Origin: Methanobacteriota archaeon | GTDB lineage: Archaea > Halobacteriota > Methanomicrobia > Methanomicrobiales > Methanoculleaceae | Direction: 5' to 3' | Length of the DNA stretch: 64,000 nucleotides | Assembly: GCA_016841955.1 (NCBI GenBank) | Contig: JAENYE010000003.1 | Coordinates: forward strand, 250,497 to 314,496 | Shown: one piece after another, positions 25,817 through 34,301 of the stretch | Position numbering within the stretch: the stretch's first letter is position 1 | Layout: each line of letters begins with the position of its first letter | The notes under the pieces: generated by a model | Databases searched by the model: none | What the model saw: the letters and a program-made list of their open reading frames with translations, nothing else | What the model was told of the DNA's origin: nothing | Position numbers and translations under genes: made by a program

Positions 25817-27307
25817 TTATCGAAAGAGACCTAACCGCTCCATCCAATCGATGTGCTTTGGGGGAATCGAACCCTGGATCATCCCCATGAGTTCGCTACG
25901 AAGCAGGGGGTCTGTAAAGAAGATCACGAGGTAGTAGGCAACCGCGGTTATTCCTGCGATCCCAAACAGGAGTGGGAGCGAGAGCCCTGAGTACACCCCG
26001 AGCACAAGGGGGAGGGAGACGATGCCGCTTAGCAGCAGATGCCGGGTCAGACTGAGCATGCTGCCCCGGTATCCGGCCCCGGACTCCCGCATGAGGTAGA
26101 CGCTCTTCGACCCCCATATGAGCATGCCGCCAATGGAGAAGAGAGCGAGGGTTAAGAGGGGGTTGCCGGAGGTGCCACCGACATAGAAGACAAGTACCCA
26201 TGTGCACAGTGTCACGAACTCGAAAAAGGAAAGAACCCTCTGTTTCTCAAGCACACTAAACAGGGTTGTAATCGGTGAGACGATAAAAACTGCGAAGAGC
26301 CAGGGGGCGAGGATTCTTGCATAGGTGCCGGCGGTAAGCCAGTTTGCCCCAAAGACAAAGGTAAAGAGATCCTCGGCAAGGATGATAAAGATGATAAAAG
26401 GGAAGATACCGACGGCGATGAGCCGCGTATGGACCTCCTGGACGACGGTCTTCACACCCCCGGTTTGATTCATCTCCTCGCTCGCTTTCTGGTAAAACAC
26501 CTGTGAGATGGCCGTCCCCACCATCGCCATCGGCATCTTTACCGCCATTATAGCAAGGGCATAGTAGCCGAGAATGGTGGAGTTGAAGAAGTAGGCGAGC
26601 ATGAAGGCAGGCAGTTCCCAGGACATGCTGTTTGCAAGGGCTCCGGGATTCCCGTAGATCGGGAACTCTTTGTACCGGACGGCAAGCTCTTTCATCCGTT
26701 CCGTCGTAACAGTTTTTAAGAGTCCAACATCCTCTTTTAACCCCCGGAACATGAAGACGTTGGCAAGGGCCAGCCCCATCACTGAACCGAGAATAAGTCC
26801 CAGGGGAGAAGTCATGAACAGCCCACTTCCAATCTGAAACATCCGTGTTGAGACTGAATTCATAACAATACCCCTGGAGAGGATGCCGTACTTCACCTTC
26901 CGGGAGAGCCATCCATTCAGGAGCATGAAGAGACTGCTAAAGATGACGAAGATCGGGAGCCATATGAGATAATCAGCAATCATCGGTGTTTCGAAGACCG
27001 CTCCGAACCAATCTGCAAACCTGATGATAACGGCGCCGGTTACAGCAGAGGTGCCCAGTATACAGACTATACATAGTATGAAGACGTTCATAGAGTCTTC
27101 ATCCTTCTCCGGCAGCATGATGACGTAATTGTAGGAGAGAGAGGAGATGACCACGAGCACCGCGGCAATGGAGAGGAAGAGCTGGGCAACCCCGAAGAAT
27201 TCCGGCGAGTAAATTCGTGTAACAACTGGAATGAGGATAATGCCAGTCATCTGGGCGATCATGGTGCCCGTCGTCAGTTTGAAAAGATTGCTGATGAAGC
27301 TCGCCAT
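25817..27307 (-). CDS. Oligosaccharide flippase (Wzx/MOP superfamily)
   Basis: This 496-residue protein has about 13-14 membrane helices across its whole length. It starts FISNLFKLTTGTMIAQMTGI, typical of polysaccharide-export MATE-like flippases, followed by IPVVTRIYSPEFFGVAQLFL, the conserved helix-turn region. Flippases of this group move lipid-linked oligosaccharides from the cytoplasmic to the outer membrane face. It ends with an amphipathic tail (PPKHIDWMERLGLFR). It is convergent with the deacetylase gene and probably exports the glycan made by the surrounding genes. A second flippase, at 37912, is not closely similar. Confidence 0.88.
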   Translation of the reverse strand: MASFISNLFKLTTGTMIAQMTGIILIPVVTRIYSPEFFGVAQLFLSIAAVLVVISSLSYNYVIMLPEKDEDSMNVFILCIVCILGTSAVTGAVIIRFADWFGAVFETPMIADYLIWLPIFVIFSSLFMLLNGWLSRKVKYGILSRGIVMNSVSTRMFQIGSGLFMTSPLGLILGSVMGLALANVFMFRGLKEDVGLLKTVTTERMKELAVRYKEFPIYGNPGALANSMSWELPAFMLAYFFNSTILGYYALAIMAVKMPMAMVGTAISQVFYQKASEEMNQTGGVKTVVQEVHTRLIAVGIFPFIIFIILAEDLFTFVFGANWLTAGTYARILAPWLFAVFIVSPITTLFSVLEKQRVLSFFEFVTLCTWVLVFYVGGTSGNPLLTLALFSIGGMLIWGSKSVYLMRESGAGYRGSMLSLTRHLLLSGIVSLPLVLGVYSGLSLPLLFGIAGITAVAYYLVIFFTDPLLRSELMGMIQGSIPPKHIDWMERLGLFR

Positions 27308-27774
27308 AGAACCATCCAGTATCCTACGCCCGAAGACGATGATCGATGATATATGTTTTGCTCGATCATCGATGGATCGGCATAGAGCATTGCTGACGTT
27401 TTACGCTACCGGTTCGTTTTGATCAGGCAGCAGATAATCGCAAACGGCTGAAAGCAAGCTGCCGAATGCTGACCATCGCACCTGCCGGTTCCCCAAGGCA
27501 CCCGGAAACTTCATCGGAAAGCAGTTATCCTCCTCCGGAGGTCGCACAGTCGTGATGCGCATTACCAGTCACTGAAATACGAGGTGAACGCTGTCCCGCT
27601 TCCCGGTGCCCCAACCTGTTGCGGTGCCCGGGAATAAGAGAGGGTTGCAACGTGGGTGAGAGGATGCGATACGCATAGCGGGGCCACCCTCAAACCCGCA
27701 GACCATCCCGGGGATCTGCTCAGGTCACCGAAGGAAATATATGCAATACGCACGAGTTCAGGCATGTTACAGCG
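27308..27774. other. Divergent intergenic region
   Basis: About 470 bases separate the flippase gene (minus) from a small membrane protein gene (plus). A TATA-like AAATATATGC near 27736 lies about 35 bases before the ATG at 27775. Other short frames are not supported. Confidence 0.45.
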
Positions 27775-28041
27775 ATGCATAAAAAAGAGGTTGCGTCAAT
27801 CGCTCTAATGGTCTGGATGCTCACCGTGAGCAACCTTATGGGTGTACCCTACGATTCGGACTTAAAATTTTTCATAGCTGTCACTCTTGTGGGATTCTTC
27901 ATTATCGTCTACCTAATCCACCCGGTGTTCTCAAAACCGGCGTACATCCGCAACGTCTACCGCATGGGAATAGTTTGTACGGCGCTTTTCGGTCTGATCA
28001 TTTTCCTGAGAGTACTGGAGCTGATCGAATACTTGAGTTGA
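27775..28041 (+). CDS. Small membrane protein, unknown function
   Basis: The 88-residue protein is almost entirely hydrophobic and has three predicted membrane segments: about residues 6-24 (SIALMVWMLTVSNLMG), 31-52 (FFIAVTLVGFFIIVYLIHPV) and 65-83 (GIVCTALFGLIIFLRVL). I do not recognise the family. A TATA-like box about 35 bases upstream and the gene 49 bases downstream on the same strand suggest a two-gene unit of membrane proteins. Confidence 0.58.
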   Translation: MHKKEVASIALMVWMLTVSNLMGVPYDSDLKFFIAVTLVGFFIIVYLIHPVFSKPAYIRNVYRMGIVCTALFGLIIFLRVLELIEYLS

Positions 28042-28089
28042 CCAGCGTGCAAGGGATGTTCCACTCCCTATCCGACAGATTCCGCTTGG

Positions 28090-28920
28090 ATGATAGGCAT
28101 GAAAATGAACGGGTATAACCACTACAGAATCGGCTCATACTTCCTTATCGGCTTTGCACCTCTGCTCATCCTTGCAGCCTTGCTCACGGATCCGCAAGGG
28201 TACCTGCAAAGCCCCTTCCTCATGCTGAGCGCGACCAGCTTCATCGGGGGAGGATTCCTATTCGCTCTCAGCGCAGAAAAATCCATAGATGCATGGCTTG
28301 CCGGCCGGCTCTCCATGCAGGGCATCCCCACCCTGTGCCACATCATCCGTGACCTGGGCGGCTACGGAGCCGCGGTCTTTCTTCCGCCGGAGAGCGAAGA
28401 CGGGAGAATCATGCAGTTCGTTCCAACCCGGCCCAACCGCAGACCCTTCCTGCGAGACGGAGGAGGATTAGCGTATCACGACAGGAACACAGGAACTCTG
28501 AGCCCTCCTCTGGCAGGCCCCCTCCTCGATGATCTGAAGCGTGACAATGACCTCATCCTTCCCCAGGATTACAGCCTGTTGATGGGGGCAATCCGGGAGG
28601 TGTGTGAGGATCTCCTTTCGGTCGCCGACCGGGTGGACGTTTGGAGGGAGGGCGACACGGTGACCTTTGACCTGCACAACTATCTGCTACTCTCCGGCTG
28701 TATTTCTCTCCGGGAGGCGTCCCCGGAGTTCTGCGCCCTCTGCCCCTGCTCGATCTGCAGCCTGATCGCGTGCATGATCGCGGAGGGGCTCAAGTGTGAG
28801 GTTAGCCTGGACCGAGTGGCCCTGGACGATACCAGTCGCTCACCCAGTATGAGAATTCATTATATCCTTAGGACAGGAACCGACATACCGGACCAAAGGG
28901 ATCCGACCGGGCCAATGTGA
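28090..28920 (+). CDS. Membrane-anchored protein of unknown function with a CxLCPCSIC motif
   Basis: The 276-residue protein has two N-terminal membrane segments (about residues 13-34 and 43-63). A soluble C-terminal domain of about 200 residues follows. It contains DRVDVWREGDTVTFDLHNYL and then EFCALCPCSICSLIACMIAE, a cluster of five cysteines that could bind metal or form disulfides. I do not know the family. The order of membrane hairpin then a DLHNYL...CPCSIC domain is reminiscent of unannotated euryarchaeal proteins. ATGs at 28090 and 28099 are both possible starts. Confidence 0.65.
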   Translation: MIGMKMNGYNHYRIGSYFLIGFAPLLILAALLTDPQGYLQSPFLMLSATSFIGGGFLFALSAEKSIDAWLAGRLSMQGIPTLCHIIRDLGGYGAAVFLPPESEDGRIMQFVPTRPNRRPFLRDGGGLAYHDRNTGTLSPPLAGPLLDDLKRDNDLILPQDYSLLMGAIREVCEDLLSVADRVDVWREGDTVTFDLHNYLLLSGCISLREASPEFCALCPCSICSLIACMIAEGLKCEVSLDRVALDDTSRSPSMRIHYILRTGTDIPDQRDPTGPM

Positions 28921-29756
28921 GCATCCATCACCACCTCACGCTACAAAGGCAGCGCCAGGATCTTCCCTCTTCAAGACCGTTGCGGCCGGGGAGCCCCGCG
29001 AACGGGGTCGTGGGAGGAATCGGTCACCTTTCGCCCGCAGGGCATGGGTATATGCATTGGGGCCACCATGGGCGTAGCCTCATGCTTTATCGTTCCCACG
29101 GCGCTGTTACAGAAAGCCAGGCAGACAAAGGTCCAGAGGTTACCCTAAACCTGCGCAAAGCCGCACCGGCATCACAGTGATCCGGATGCTCTGCCGGCAG
29201 GTTGTGACCGCAGCGACCCGTTCACTATTGATGGCGACCGTACCGGCGTGGCGTCTTCATGAAAACGACGGTTATGGTTACCCGAAGAAGAAGACAGCCA
29301 GATTCGGGGCAAAGGGACGCAAAACGGTGCCTGGAGCATGAGTGCTCTCCCCGTGGGACAGCGGCATCAGTCCCCTGCTTCATCACCGGTCAGTGGGGGT
29401 AACTCTCATCATCTGCCGCCTGACGGTCCAGGTATCTACTCGACGTAAAGGCAGTTAATGGTTCGGGCGACGCGGGTTCCGGCGCCACTCGGTGGCCCAC
29501 CCGGAGAGCCGGAGTCCCCGGAACCACCGTATGCGCCGGGGTCGCTTGCCGGTGGCCGTAATCGGGGCAAAATATATATTGTCACACTACCTGTCTGGAA
29601 CTCAACGCTTCGAGGGAGGGAAGTCGGAATTCCAGATCATCCGTACATGAAGGTTTTTCTCGCGGGCGGCGATAGAGCTCCATCACCGCGACTTAAGAGA
29701 GTCGGAGCCTGCAGGTCGATGATGAAGACGAGCGAAGAGTCTGCCGGGGGAGGAGT
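28921..29756. other. Long intergenic region with weak hairpins and a TATA box
   Basis: About 835 bases contain no supported gene. A short GC hairpin (CCCCG-CGAA-CGGGG, 28994-29007) and GGGGCAAAGGGACGCAAAACGG near 29317-29338 hint at RNA structure but match no class I can confirm. AAATATATATTG near 29569 is a good TATA box for the CapA/GT4 unit and would give a leader of about 160-180 bases. A short frame beginning MKVFLAGGDRA at 29647 is too brief to call. Confidence 0.4.
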
Positions 29757-30824
29757 ATGACATCGATGCGGTTGCGGGCCGTCGGGGACGTGCTGCTCTG
29801 GATCAGGAACGGTAATGAACCGTTTGCCCAGGTCCAGCACGAACTCCGGCAGAAAGACCTGCTCTTCGGGAACCTGGAGACGGTCCTCTCCGAGAGCGGC
29901 ACCGAGAGCAGGAAACGCTGGGTCAATACAACCCCGCCGGAGGCAGGTGAGTTCCTCAAAGGCGCCGGGTTCGATATCCTCAGCATGGCAAACAACCACA
30001 CGCTCGACATGGGGCGGGAGGGGTTCGAGAAGACCCTCGAAGGTCTGGAAACCCGTGGCATAGCCTACATCGGAGGGGCACGGGGTGACGACCCCCCGGG
30101 AGGGGTGGTCGTCGAGCACAACGGGATCCGGCTTGGCTTCCTCGGTTATACGAGCGGGAGGTTCCGGTCACCGCCGGGCGTCACGGTGTCCAGACTGAAG
30201 AAGAAGGCTATCATCAACGACATCAGGGCACTCAAGGACCGGTGCGACCATATCGTCGTCTCCCTGCACTGGGGGATCGAGAACACCTACTATCCCTCCC
30301 CCGACCAGGTCAGACTCGCCCATAGCCTCATCGATGCGGGGGCGACCCTGGTTCTCGGGCACCACTCACATACCATCCAGGGGCTGGAACGGTATAAGGA
30401 CGGCCTGATCGCCTACTCCCTCGGGAACTTCCAGTTCGATACCGAGATCTTCAAGGAGAAGATCAACAGCACCATGATCCTCTCGGTAGACTTCGACCGG
30501 CACGGCATCCGGGACTACACGGTCATTCCCTGCGTCATCAACAGTGACTTCCAGCCCGAGGTGGCGGAAGGGCGGACCCGGGAACTGGTGCAGCGCTGGA
30601 TCATGAGGTGTTCGGACAGGGTCCAGAACGGGGGAGTCACCCGGCAGTGGTGGTTCGAGGAGATTGGCGAGGATTACCTGGTGTACAACCTGGAGAGTTA
30701 CCGCTACCGGATCCGGCAGCACGGGCTCGCGCCCCTGGTCGAATGCGGGGTCTGGTTGATGACGCCGTTCTGCCTGAACTGCTATGCGGGTGTGATCCGG
30801 AAACGGCTGAGACACGGGATATAG
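29757..30824 (+). CDS. CapA-like metallophosphatase-fold protein (poly-gamma-glutamate/capsule synthesis type)
   Basis: The 355-residue protein shows the CapA/PgsA calcineurin-like fold: LRAVGDVLLWI (first metal motif), LLFGNLETVLS, SMANNHTLDMGREGF, VSLHWGIENTYYPSPDQ, VLGHHSHTIQGLERY and YSLGNFQFDTE. Family members act in export or anchoring of anionic capsules. The precise reaction is uncertain. A GGGGGAGGAG tract ends only one or two bases before the ATG at 29757 and 10 bases before the in-frame ATG at 29766, so the second ATG may be the true start. There is no N-terminal anchor; hydrophobic residues near the C-terminus (GVWLMTPFCLNCYAGVI) may dip into the membrane. It forms a unit with the GT4 gene 10 bases downstream. 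Confidence 0.85.
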   Translation: MTSMRLRAVGDVLLWIRNGNEPFAQVQHELRQKDLLFGNLETVLSESGTESRKRWVNTTPPEAGEFLKGAGFDILSMANNHTLDMGREGFEKTLEGLETRGIAYIGGARGDDPPGGVVVEHNGIRLGFLGYTSGRFRSPPGVTVSRLKKKAIINDIRALKDRCDHIVVSLHWGIENTYYPSPDQVRLAHSLIDAGATLVLGHHSHTIQGLERYKDGLIAYSLGNFQFDTEIFKEKINSTMILSVDFDRHGIRDYTVIPCVINSDFQPEVAEGRTRELVQRWIMRCSDRVQNGGVTRQWWFEEIGEDYLVYNLESYRYRIRQHGLAPLVECGVWLMTPFCLNCYAGVIRKRLRHGI

Positions 30825-30834
30825 GAGGACGTGC

Positions 30835-32070
30835 ATGAAGATATTACAGGTCACCCCGTTCTTCAAACCGCTCTGGGAGTCGGGTGGGGTGGCACGGGTA
30901 GCATACGACATCTCTCATAGCCTTCATAAGAACGGACACGACGTCACGGTCTATACGACGAACAGGAGCATCTATCCAAACGACCTGCCGACGAACCGCC
31001 CGACCCCCGTCGACGGGATGAATGTTTATTACTTTGAGAATTTACGAAGATACGCCCGGGGCGCGATCCTGCCGGTGATGCCTTACCGTATGCCGGCGGT
31101 CGCGAGAAGGGAGATCGCGCAGTTCGATGTGATCCACATCCACGACCACCGCACCATGCTCACCGTCATCGCCTCGCACTACGCGAGGAAGTACGGCGTA
31201 CCCTATGTGCTCCAGGCGCACGGGGCGCTCCCGCAGGATACGGGGTCCAGGCGGATGAAGCGGTTGTTCGACCAGTTCTGGTCGAAGAAGGTGATCCTCG
31301 GCGCCGCAGGGGTGATCGCGCTCAACGAGACGGAGGCTGAGTGCTATCGCGATCTGGGCGTCGCCGAAGAGCGGATCGGGATCATCCCGAACGGCATCGA
31401 TCTCGCCGAGTACCCCGACCTCCCGGCCCACGGCAGGTTCCGTGCAGCGTGGGGCATCGACGACGCCACGAAGGTCGTGCTCTACCTCGGACGGCTCGAC
31501 CCGACGAAGGGGATCGACCTTCTGATCCGCTCGTTTGCAGGGGTCGCACGGGAGTTCGACGACGCCGTTCTCATGCTGGTGGGAGGGGACATGGGCCACA
31601 ACGACGAGTTCAGGCAGCGGGTCCGGTCGCTCGGCCTCGACGACCGGGTGATCTTCACGGGGTTCGTGAGCAATGAGGACAAGATGGCTGCGTACACCGA
31701 CGCCGACGTCTTCGTGACGCCGAGTTTCACCGGGTTCCCGGTCACGTTCCTCGAAGCATGCCTCTGCGGAACGCCCATCGTGACGACGGGCCAGGGGGAC
31801 CTGCTCGGATGGCTCGACAACACCGCCGGGTTCAATACCGGATACACGCCGGAGGCGCTCGCCGACGCCATCGATCGCCTGCTCGCCGACGACGCCTTAC
31901 GGGCCAGGTTCGGGGAGCAGGCAAAGGAGCTCGTCCGGACCACGTACAACTGGCGGGCAATCGTCCACGAGATCGAGACCTTCTACGCGAAAGTTGCCGG
32001 CATCCCGGAAGGGAACGCACTGGTGGGGTTCTCAAGAGGGGCGACCCCGGAGGCTCCGGATACTTTTTGA
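30835..32070 (+). CDS. Glycosyltransferase family 4
   Basis: The 411-residue protein is a classic GT4 enzyme: MKILQVTPFFKPLWESGGVA with the glycine loop, FDVIHIHDHRTMLTV, VLQAHGALP, IPNGIDLAEYP, VVLYLGRLDPTKGIDLLI, and the donor site PSFTGFPVTFLEACLCGTPI (E-x7-E type). The ATG at 30835 has GGAGG 7 bases upstream. The CapA-like gene ends 10 bases before it, so the two are probably co-transcribed. The sequence is GC-rich, unlike the GT genes at 10-20 kb. Donor and acceptor are unknown. Confidence 0.9.
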   Translation: MKILQVTPFFKPLWESGGVARVAYDISHSLHKNGHDVTVYTTNRSIYPNDLPTNRPTPVDGMNVYYFENLRRYARGAILPVMPYRMPAVARREIAQFDVIHIHDHRTMLTVIASHYARKYGVPYVLQAHGALPQDTGSRRMKRLFDQFWSKKVILGAAGVIALNETEAECYRDLGVAEERIGIIPNGIDLAEYPDLPAHGRFRAAWGIDDATKVVLYLGRLDPTKGIDLLIRSFAGVAREFDDAVLMLVGGDMGHNDEFRQRVRSLGLDDRVIFTGFVSNEDKMAAYTDADVFVTPSFTGFPVTFLEACLCGTPIVTTGQGDLLGWLDNTAGFNTGYTPEALADAIDRLLADDALRARFGEQAKELVRTTYNWRAIVHEIETFYAKVAGIPEGNALVGFSRGATPEAPDTF

Positions 32071-32086
32071 GGTGCACCCGGCCGGA

Positions 32087-32230
32087 GGCGGGTGCATGAG
32101 AAACTCGGAGAGTTTCGATGGTGCTGACCCGCCGTTCCGCCGGAATCGCACAGCGAAGGCCTGCGGCCTTCTCGAACTCCGGACGTTCCGTCCGTCGTTA
32201 CTCGCACCTAACGGTGCTCATGCACCCGCC
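32087..32230. repeat. 144-nt structured element: 14-bp inverted repeat enclosing several hairpins
   Basis: GGCGGGTGCATGAG (32087-32100) and CTCATGCACCCGCC (32217-32230) are perfect inverse complements. Between them lie further perfect arms: AAACTC/GAGTTT (32101-32115), GAAGGCC/GGCCTTC with a 3-base loop (32155-32171), and GCACC/GGTGC (32204-32217). Just outside, GCACCCG/CGGGTGC (32222-32244) offers an alternative pairing. A 17-base direct repeat (32127-32143 and 32224-32240) spans the edge. The element begins 17 bases after the GT4 stop codon. It may be a small RNA, a 3'-UTR structure or a MITE-like repeat. Confidence 0.6.
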
Positions 32231-32250
32231 GTTCCGCCGGGTGCAAAACC

Positions 32251-32285
32251 AAAAAAGATTGGGGTCGGGCCCGGACCGGGCCCGA
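32251..32285 (-). terminator. Hairpin plus oligo-T terminator for the beta-helix gene
   Basis: Read on the minus strand, 15 bases past the stop of the gene at 32300, a 10-bp inverted repeat (TCGGGCCCGG/CCGGGCCCGA, 32265-32285) with a one-base centre is followed within 8 bases by T6 (32256-32251). Confidence 0.65.
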
Positions 32286-32299
32286 TAGTATCGGCTGGT

Positions 32300-33757
32300 T
32301 TACTCGCCGGCAGGCGCAACCTTCATGCCCGCAGTCTGGACATTCTCTCCGCCTTCGACCAGGAATGCCTTTGCAGAGTCGGAGGTTACCTCTCCTGTGT
32401 ACTGGACGTTCTGGTTGTTTTTCGCCCAGACCAGCGTCTCGACCAGGTCTCCGGAGGCGTGGATGTCCACTTCGGCGTTGCCGAACTGGCCGTTCGTGCC
32501 GCCGAGGCTTGCACCCTTGCCGTCGATCCCGGCCGGGTTCACGAGCTCGAAGTTCCTGATCTGAATGTTGCTCGCAAGATCGACCTGGAGGCCGTAGCCG
32601 TGCGAGTCGGTGCTCGTGCAGTTCTCCAGCACCAGGGCGGGATCGGTCGAGCGGCACGGGATGCTGTAATAGCCGGCCGGCTTCCGGTAGGTGTAGTCGG
32701 TCTTCCCGGCACCGGTGTCCTTATCGACACAGTCGTAGAGCTTGCCGCCGTTCGTCGCATAGAACCCATACAGGGAGTTGCTCTCCGCGGTGCAGTTCTT
32801 GAACGTCACGTCGCAGTTTGGGGCGTAGTAGCCGCACCCGAAGTAGTGGGTCGACATGTCGCTCTGCTTGTAGGACACCGTCGGGTAGGGTTTCTGTCCG
32901 TTGTTGCGGCTCACGCAGTTCTCGAGGACCGCGTCCGTCACCGTGGGGTCGAACTCGAAGTGGAACCCGGACTCCAGGTTGCCCTCCGCAAGACAGTTCG
33001 TCACCCGGAGGCCTTCCATGTCGTTGAGTTCCGCAAAGTCGAACCCGGTGATCCAGGGATTGAACGCGCCTTCGCTCCCGCAGTTGATCGCAGCGCAGTT
33101 CTCGTAGCGGACGTCTTTGATCACCTTGTTGGACGATCCCCAGGCGTTGTGGAGGAAACCGTAGGTCCCGGTATCCACGGCCTTGCAGTTGACGAACTCG
33201 ATGTCCTCGAGGGTCGGCGCATAGACGGCCGGATCGTGAATCAGGAGGTAGACCGCCTGGATGCTTGCATCCGCAGTTCCCGTGACGTTGTGGATCTTCG
33301 CGTGGCTTGCCCGGACGGTCATCACGCCGAGCCACTTGACGCCGCTGCTGTAGCCGGTCCCCTCGATGTGGAACCCGTCCAGCGTGATGGACTCCTGGTC
33401 GACGCTGATGCGCCCGTCGTTGGTGAACACAAGGTTCGTCGCTTCCGGACCCTGGCCCTTGAGCGTCGTGCCTGCCGCCGGCGCGATGACACCGGCACAG
33501 TTGAACGTACCTTCGGTCAGGACGACCGTACCGCCGTCCGGCAGTGCGGCGAGCGCCGCCTGGATCTCGGCCTGGTCGTCGACTCCATCACAGACATAGT
33601 CTGCCTGGTTCTTCGACAGTTCGGTGCAATCGTTTGCAGCCACGGTGAGCGTGGCCGGAGTTGCAGACTCGGCCGCACTTACCGGAGAGAATGCCGGGAT
33701 AAGGCAGCACGCCAGAAGTACTGCAGCCAGTCCTAGTATATTTCGCCTGTCTGTCAT
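32300..33757 (-). CDS. Secreted right-handed beta-helix protein (paralogue A)
   Basis: The 485-residue precursor has a signal peptide (LGLAAVLLACCLIPAF, cleaved near VSA-A). After ADYVCDGVDDQAEIQAALAA, the usual first coil of pectate-lyase superfamily helices, come some 14 irregular beta-helix coils. They include HNVTGTADASIQAVYLLIHD, TYGFLHNAWGSSNKVIKDV, ENCAAINCG, FNPWITGFDFAELND and LESGFHFEFDP. There is no membrane anchor or CTERM signal at the end (APAGE). It is presumably exported and may bind or cleave a polysaccharide, or form part of the cell surface. It has strong DNA similarity to the genes at 39428, 42473 and 44399. A ribosome site AGAGAGG lies upstream of the ATG. Confidence 0.83.
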   Translation of the reverse strand: MTDRRNILGLAAVLLACCLIPAFSPVSAAESATPATLTVAANDCTELSKNQADYVCDGVDDQAEIQAALAALPDGGTVVLTEGTFNCAGVIAPAAGTTLKGQGPEATNLVFTNDGRISVDQESITLDGFHIEGTGYSSGVKWLGVMTVRASHAKIHNVTGTADASIQAVYLLIHDPAVYAPTLEDIEFVNCKAVDTGTYGFLHNAWGSSNKVIKDVRYENCAAINCGSEGAFNPWITGFDFAELNDMEGLRVTNCLAEGNLESGFHFEFDPTVTDAVLENCVSRNNGQKPYPTVSYKQSDMSTHYFGCGYYAPNCDVTFKNCTAESNSLYGFYATNGGKLYDCVDKDTGAGKTDYTYRKPAGYYSIPCRSTDPALVLENCTSTDSHGYGLQVDLASNIQIRNFELVNPAGIDGKGASLGGTNGQFGNAEVDIHASGDLVETLVWAKNNQNVQYTGEVTSDSAKAFLVEGGENVQTAGMKVAPAGE

Positions 33758-34301
33758 GCCATTCAGCCTCTCTGTGAGGTATCACTACCGTCTTTTAATC
33801 GCAATATAAATATTTTATTCAAAAAATAAAATTTCAGAAATCATTTATTCCCGGATATGAGCCGTCAACATGCAGTTAGTCCGGGAAAAAGCGTGATATA
33901 TCGGATATCGATTTGTGCAAAAACATATTATATAATTATCAAAATTAAAATCAAAAGTTATAAGTATTCGCGCCTTCCTTCGCCGATCGGCCGGAACGAC
34001 CTTTCCTGAAACGCTTTCATGCAGAGCGAATGTGGATTCGGCTCCATGCGCCGGTACGCCACGGGGGCTCCGGCCCTCACAACCAGGCAGCGGTATGAAA
34101 CGACGCAGGCACCATCCCGCCGGCCCGGATCCGGGGTCAGAAGGCGCGGATGCCGCAGGGAGGGGGACGGAAAATGCCCGAAGAGGAGACGCCGGCAGGG
34201 AGGGATCTGCCGGACTCATACGCTCCTGTCCGTCGTCATCGGACCGAATGGCGTTCCCCGGCGCAATGTCTATATAGGGTCTCCTCACAGAGAGTGCCCC
34301 T
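33758..34301. other. Divergent promoter region, strongly AT-rich on its left half
   Basis: From 33780 to about 33970 the DNA is very A+T-rich (for example ATCGCAATATAAATATTTTA at 33799) and must hold the promoter of the beta-helix gene on the minus strand with a leader. On the right, CTATATAGGG at about 34269-34278 lies about 26-32 bases before the ATG at 34302, so the GT4 transcript is probably leaderless. The middle is GC-rich and holds no recognised gene. Confidence 0.55.

Noticed and set aside
29310-29345. GGGGCAAAGGGACGCAAAACGG resembles the GGGCAAA and GGGACGCAAA boxes of GEMM (cyclic dinucleotide) riboswitches.
   Set aside because: The hairpin that must separate the two boxes is absent, the downstream pairing is not evident, and no such riboswitch is expected here. 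A covariance-model search (Rfam GEMM) would settle it.
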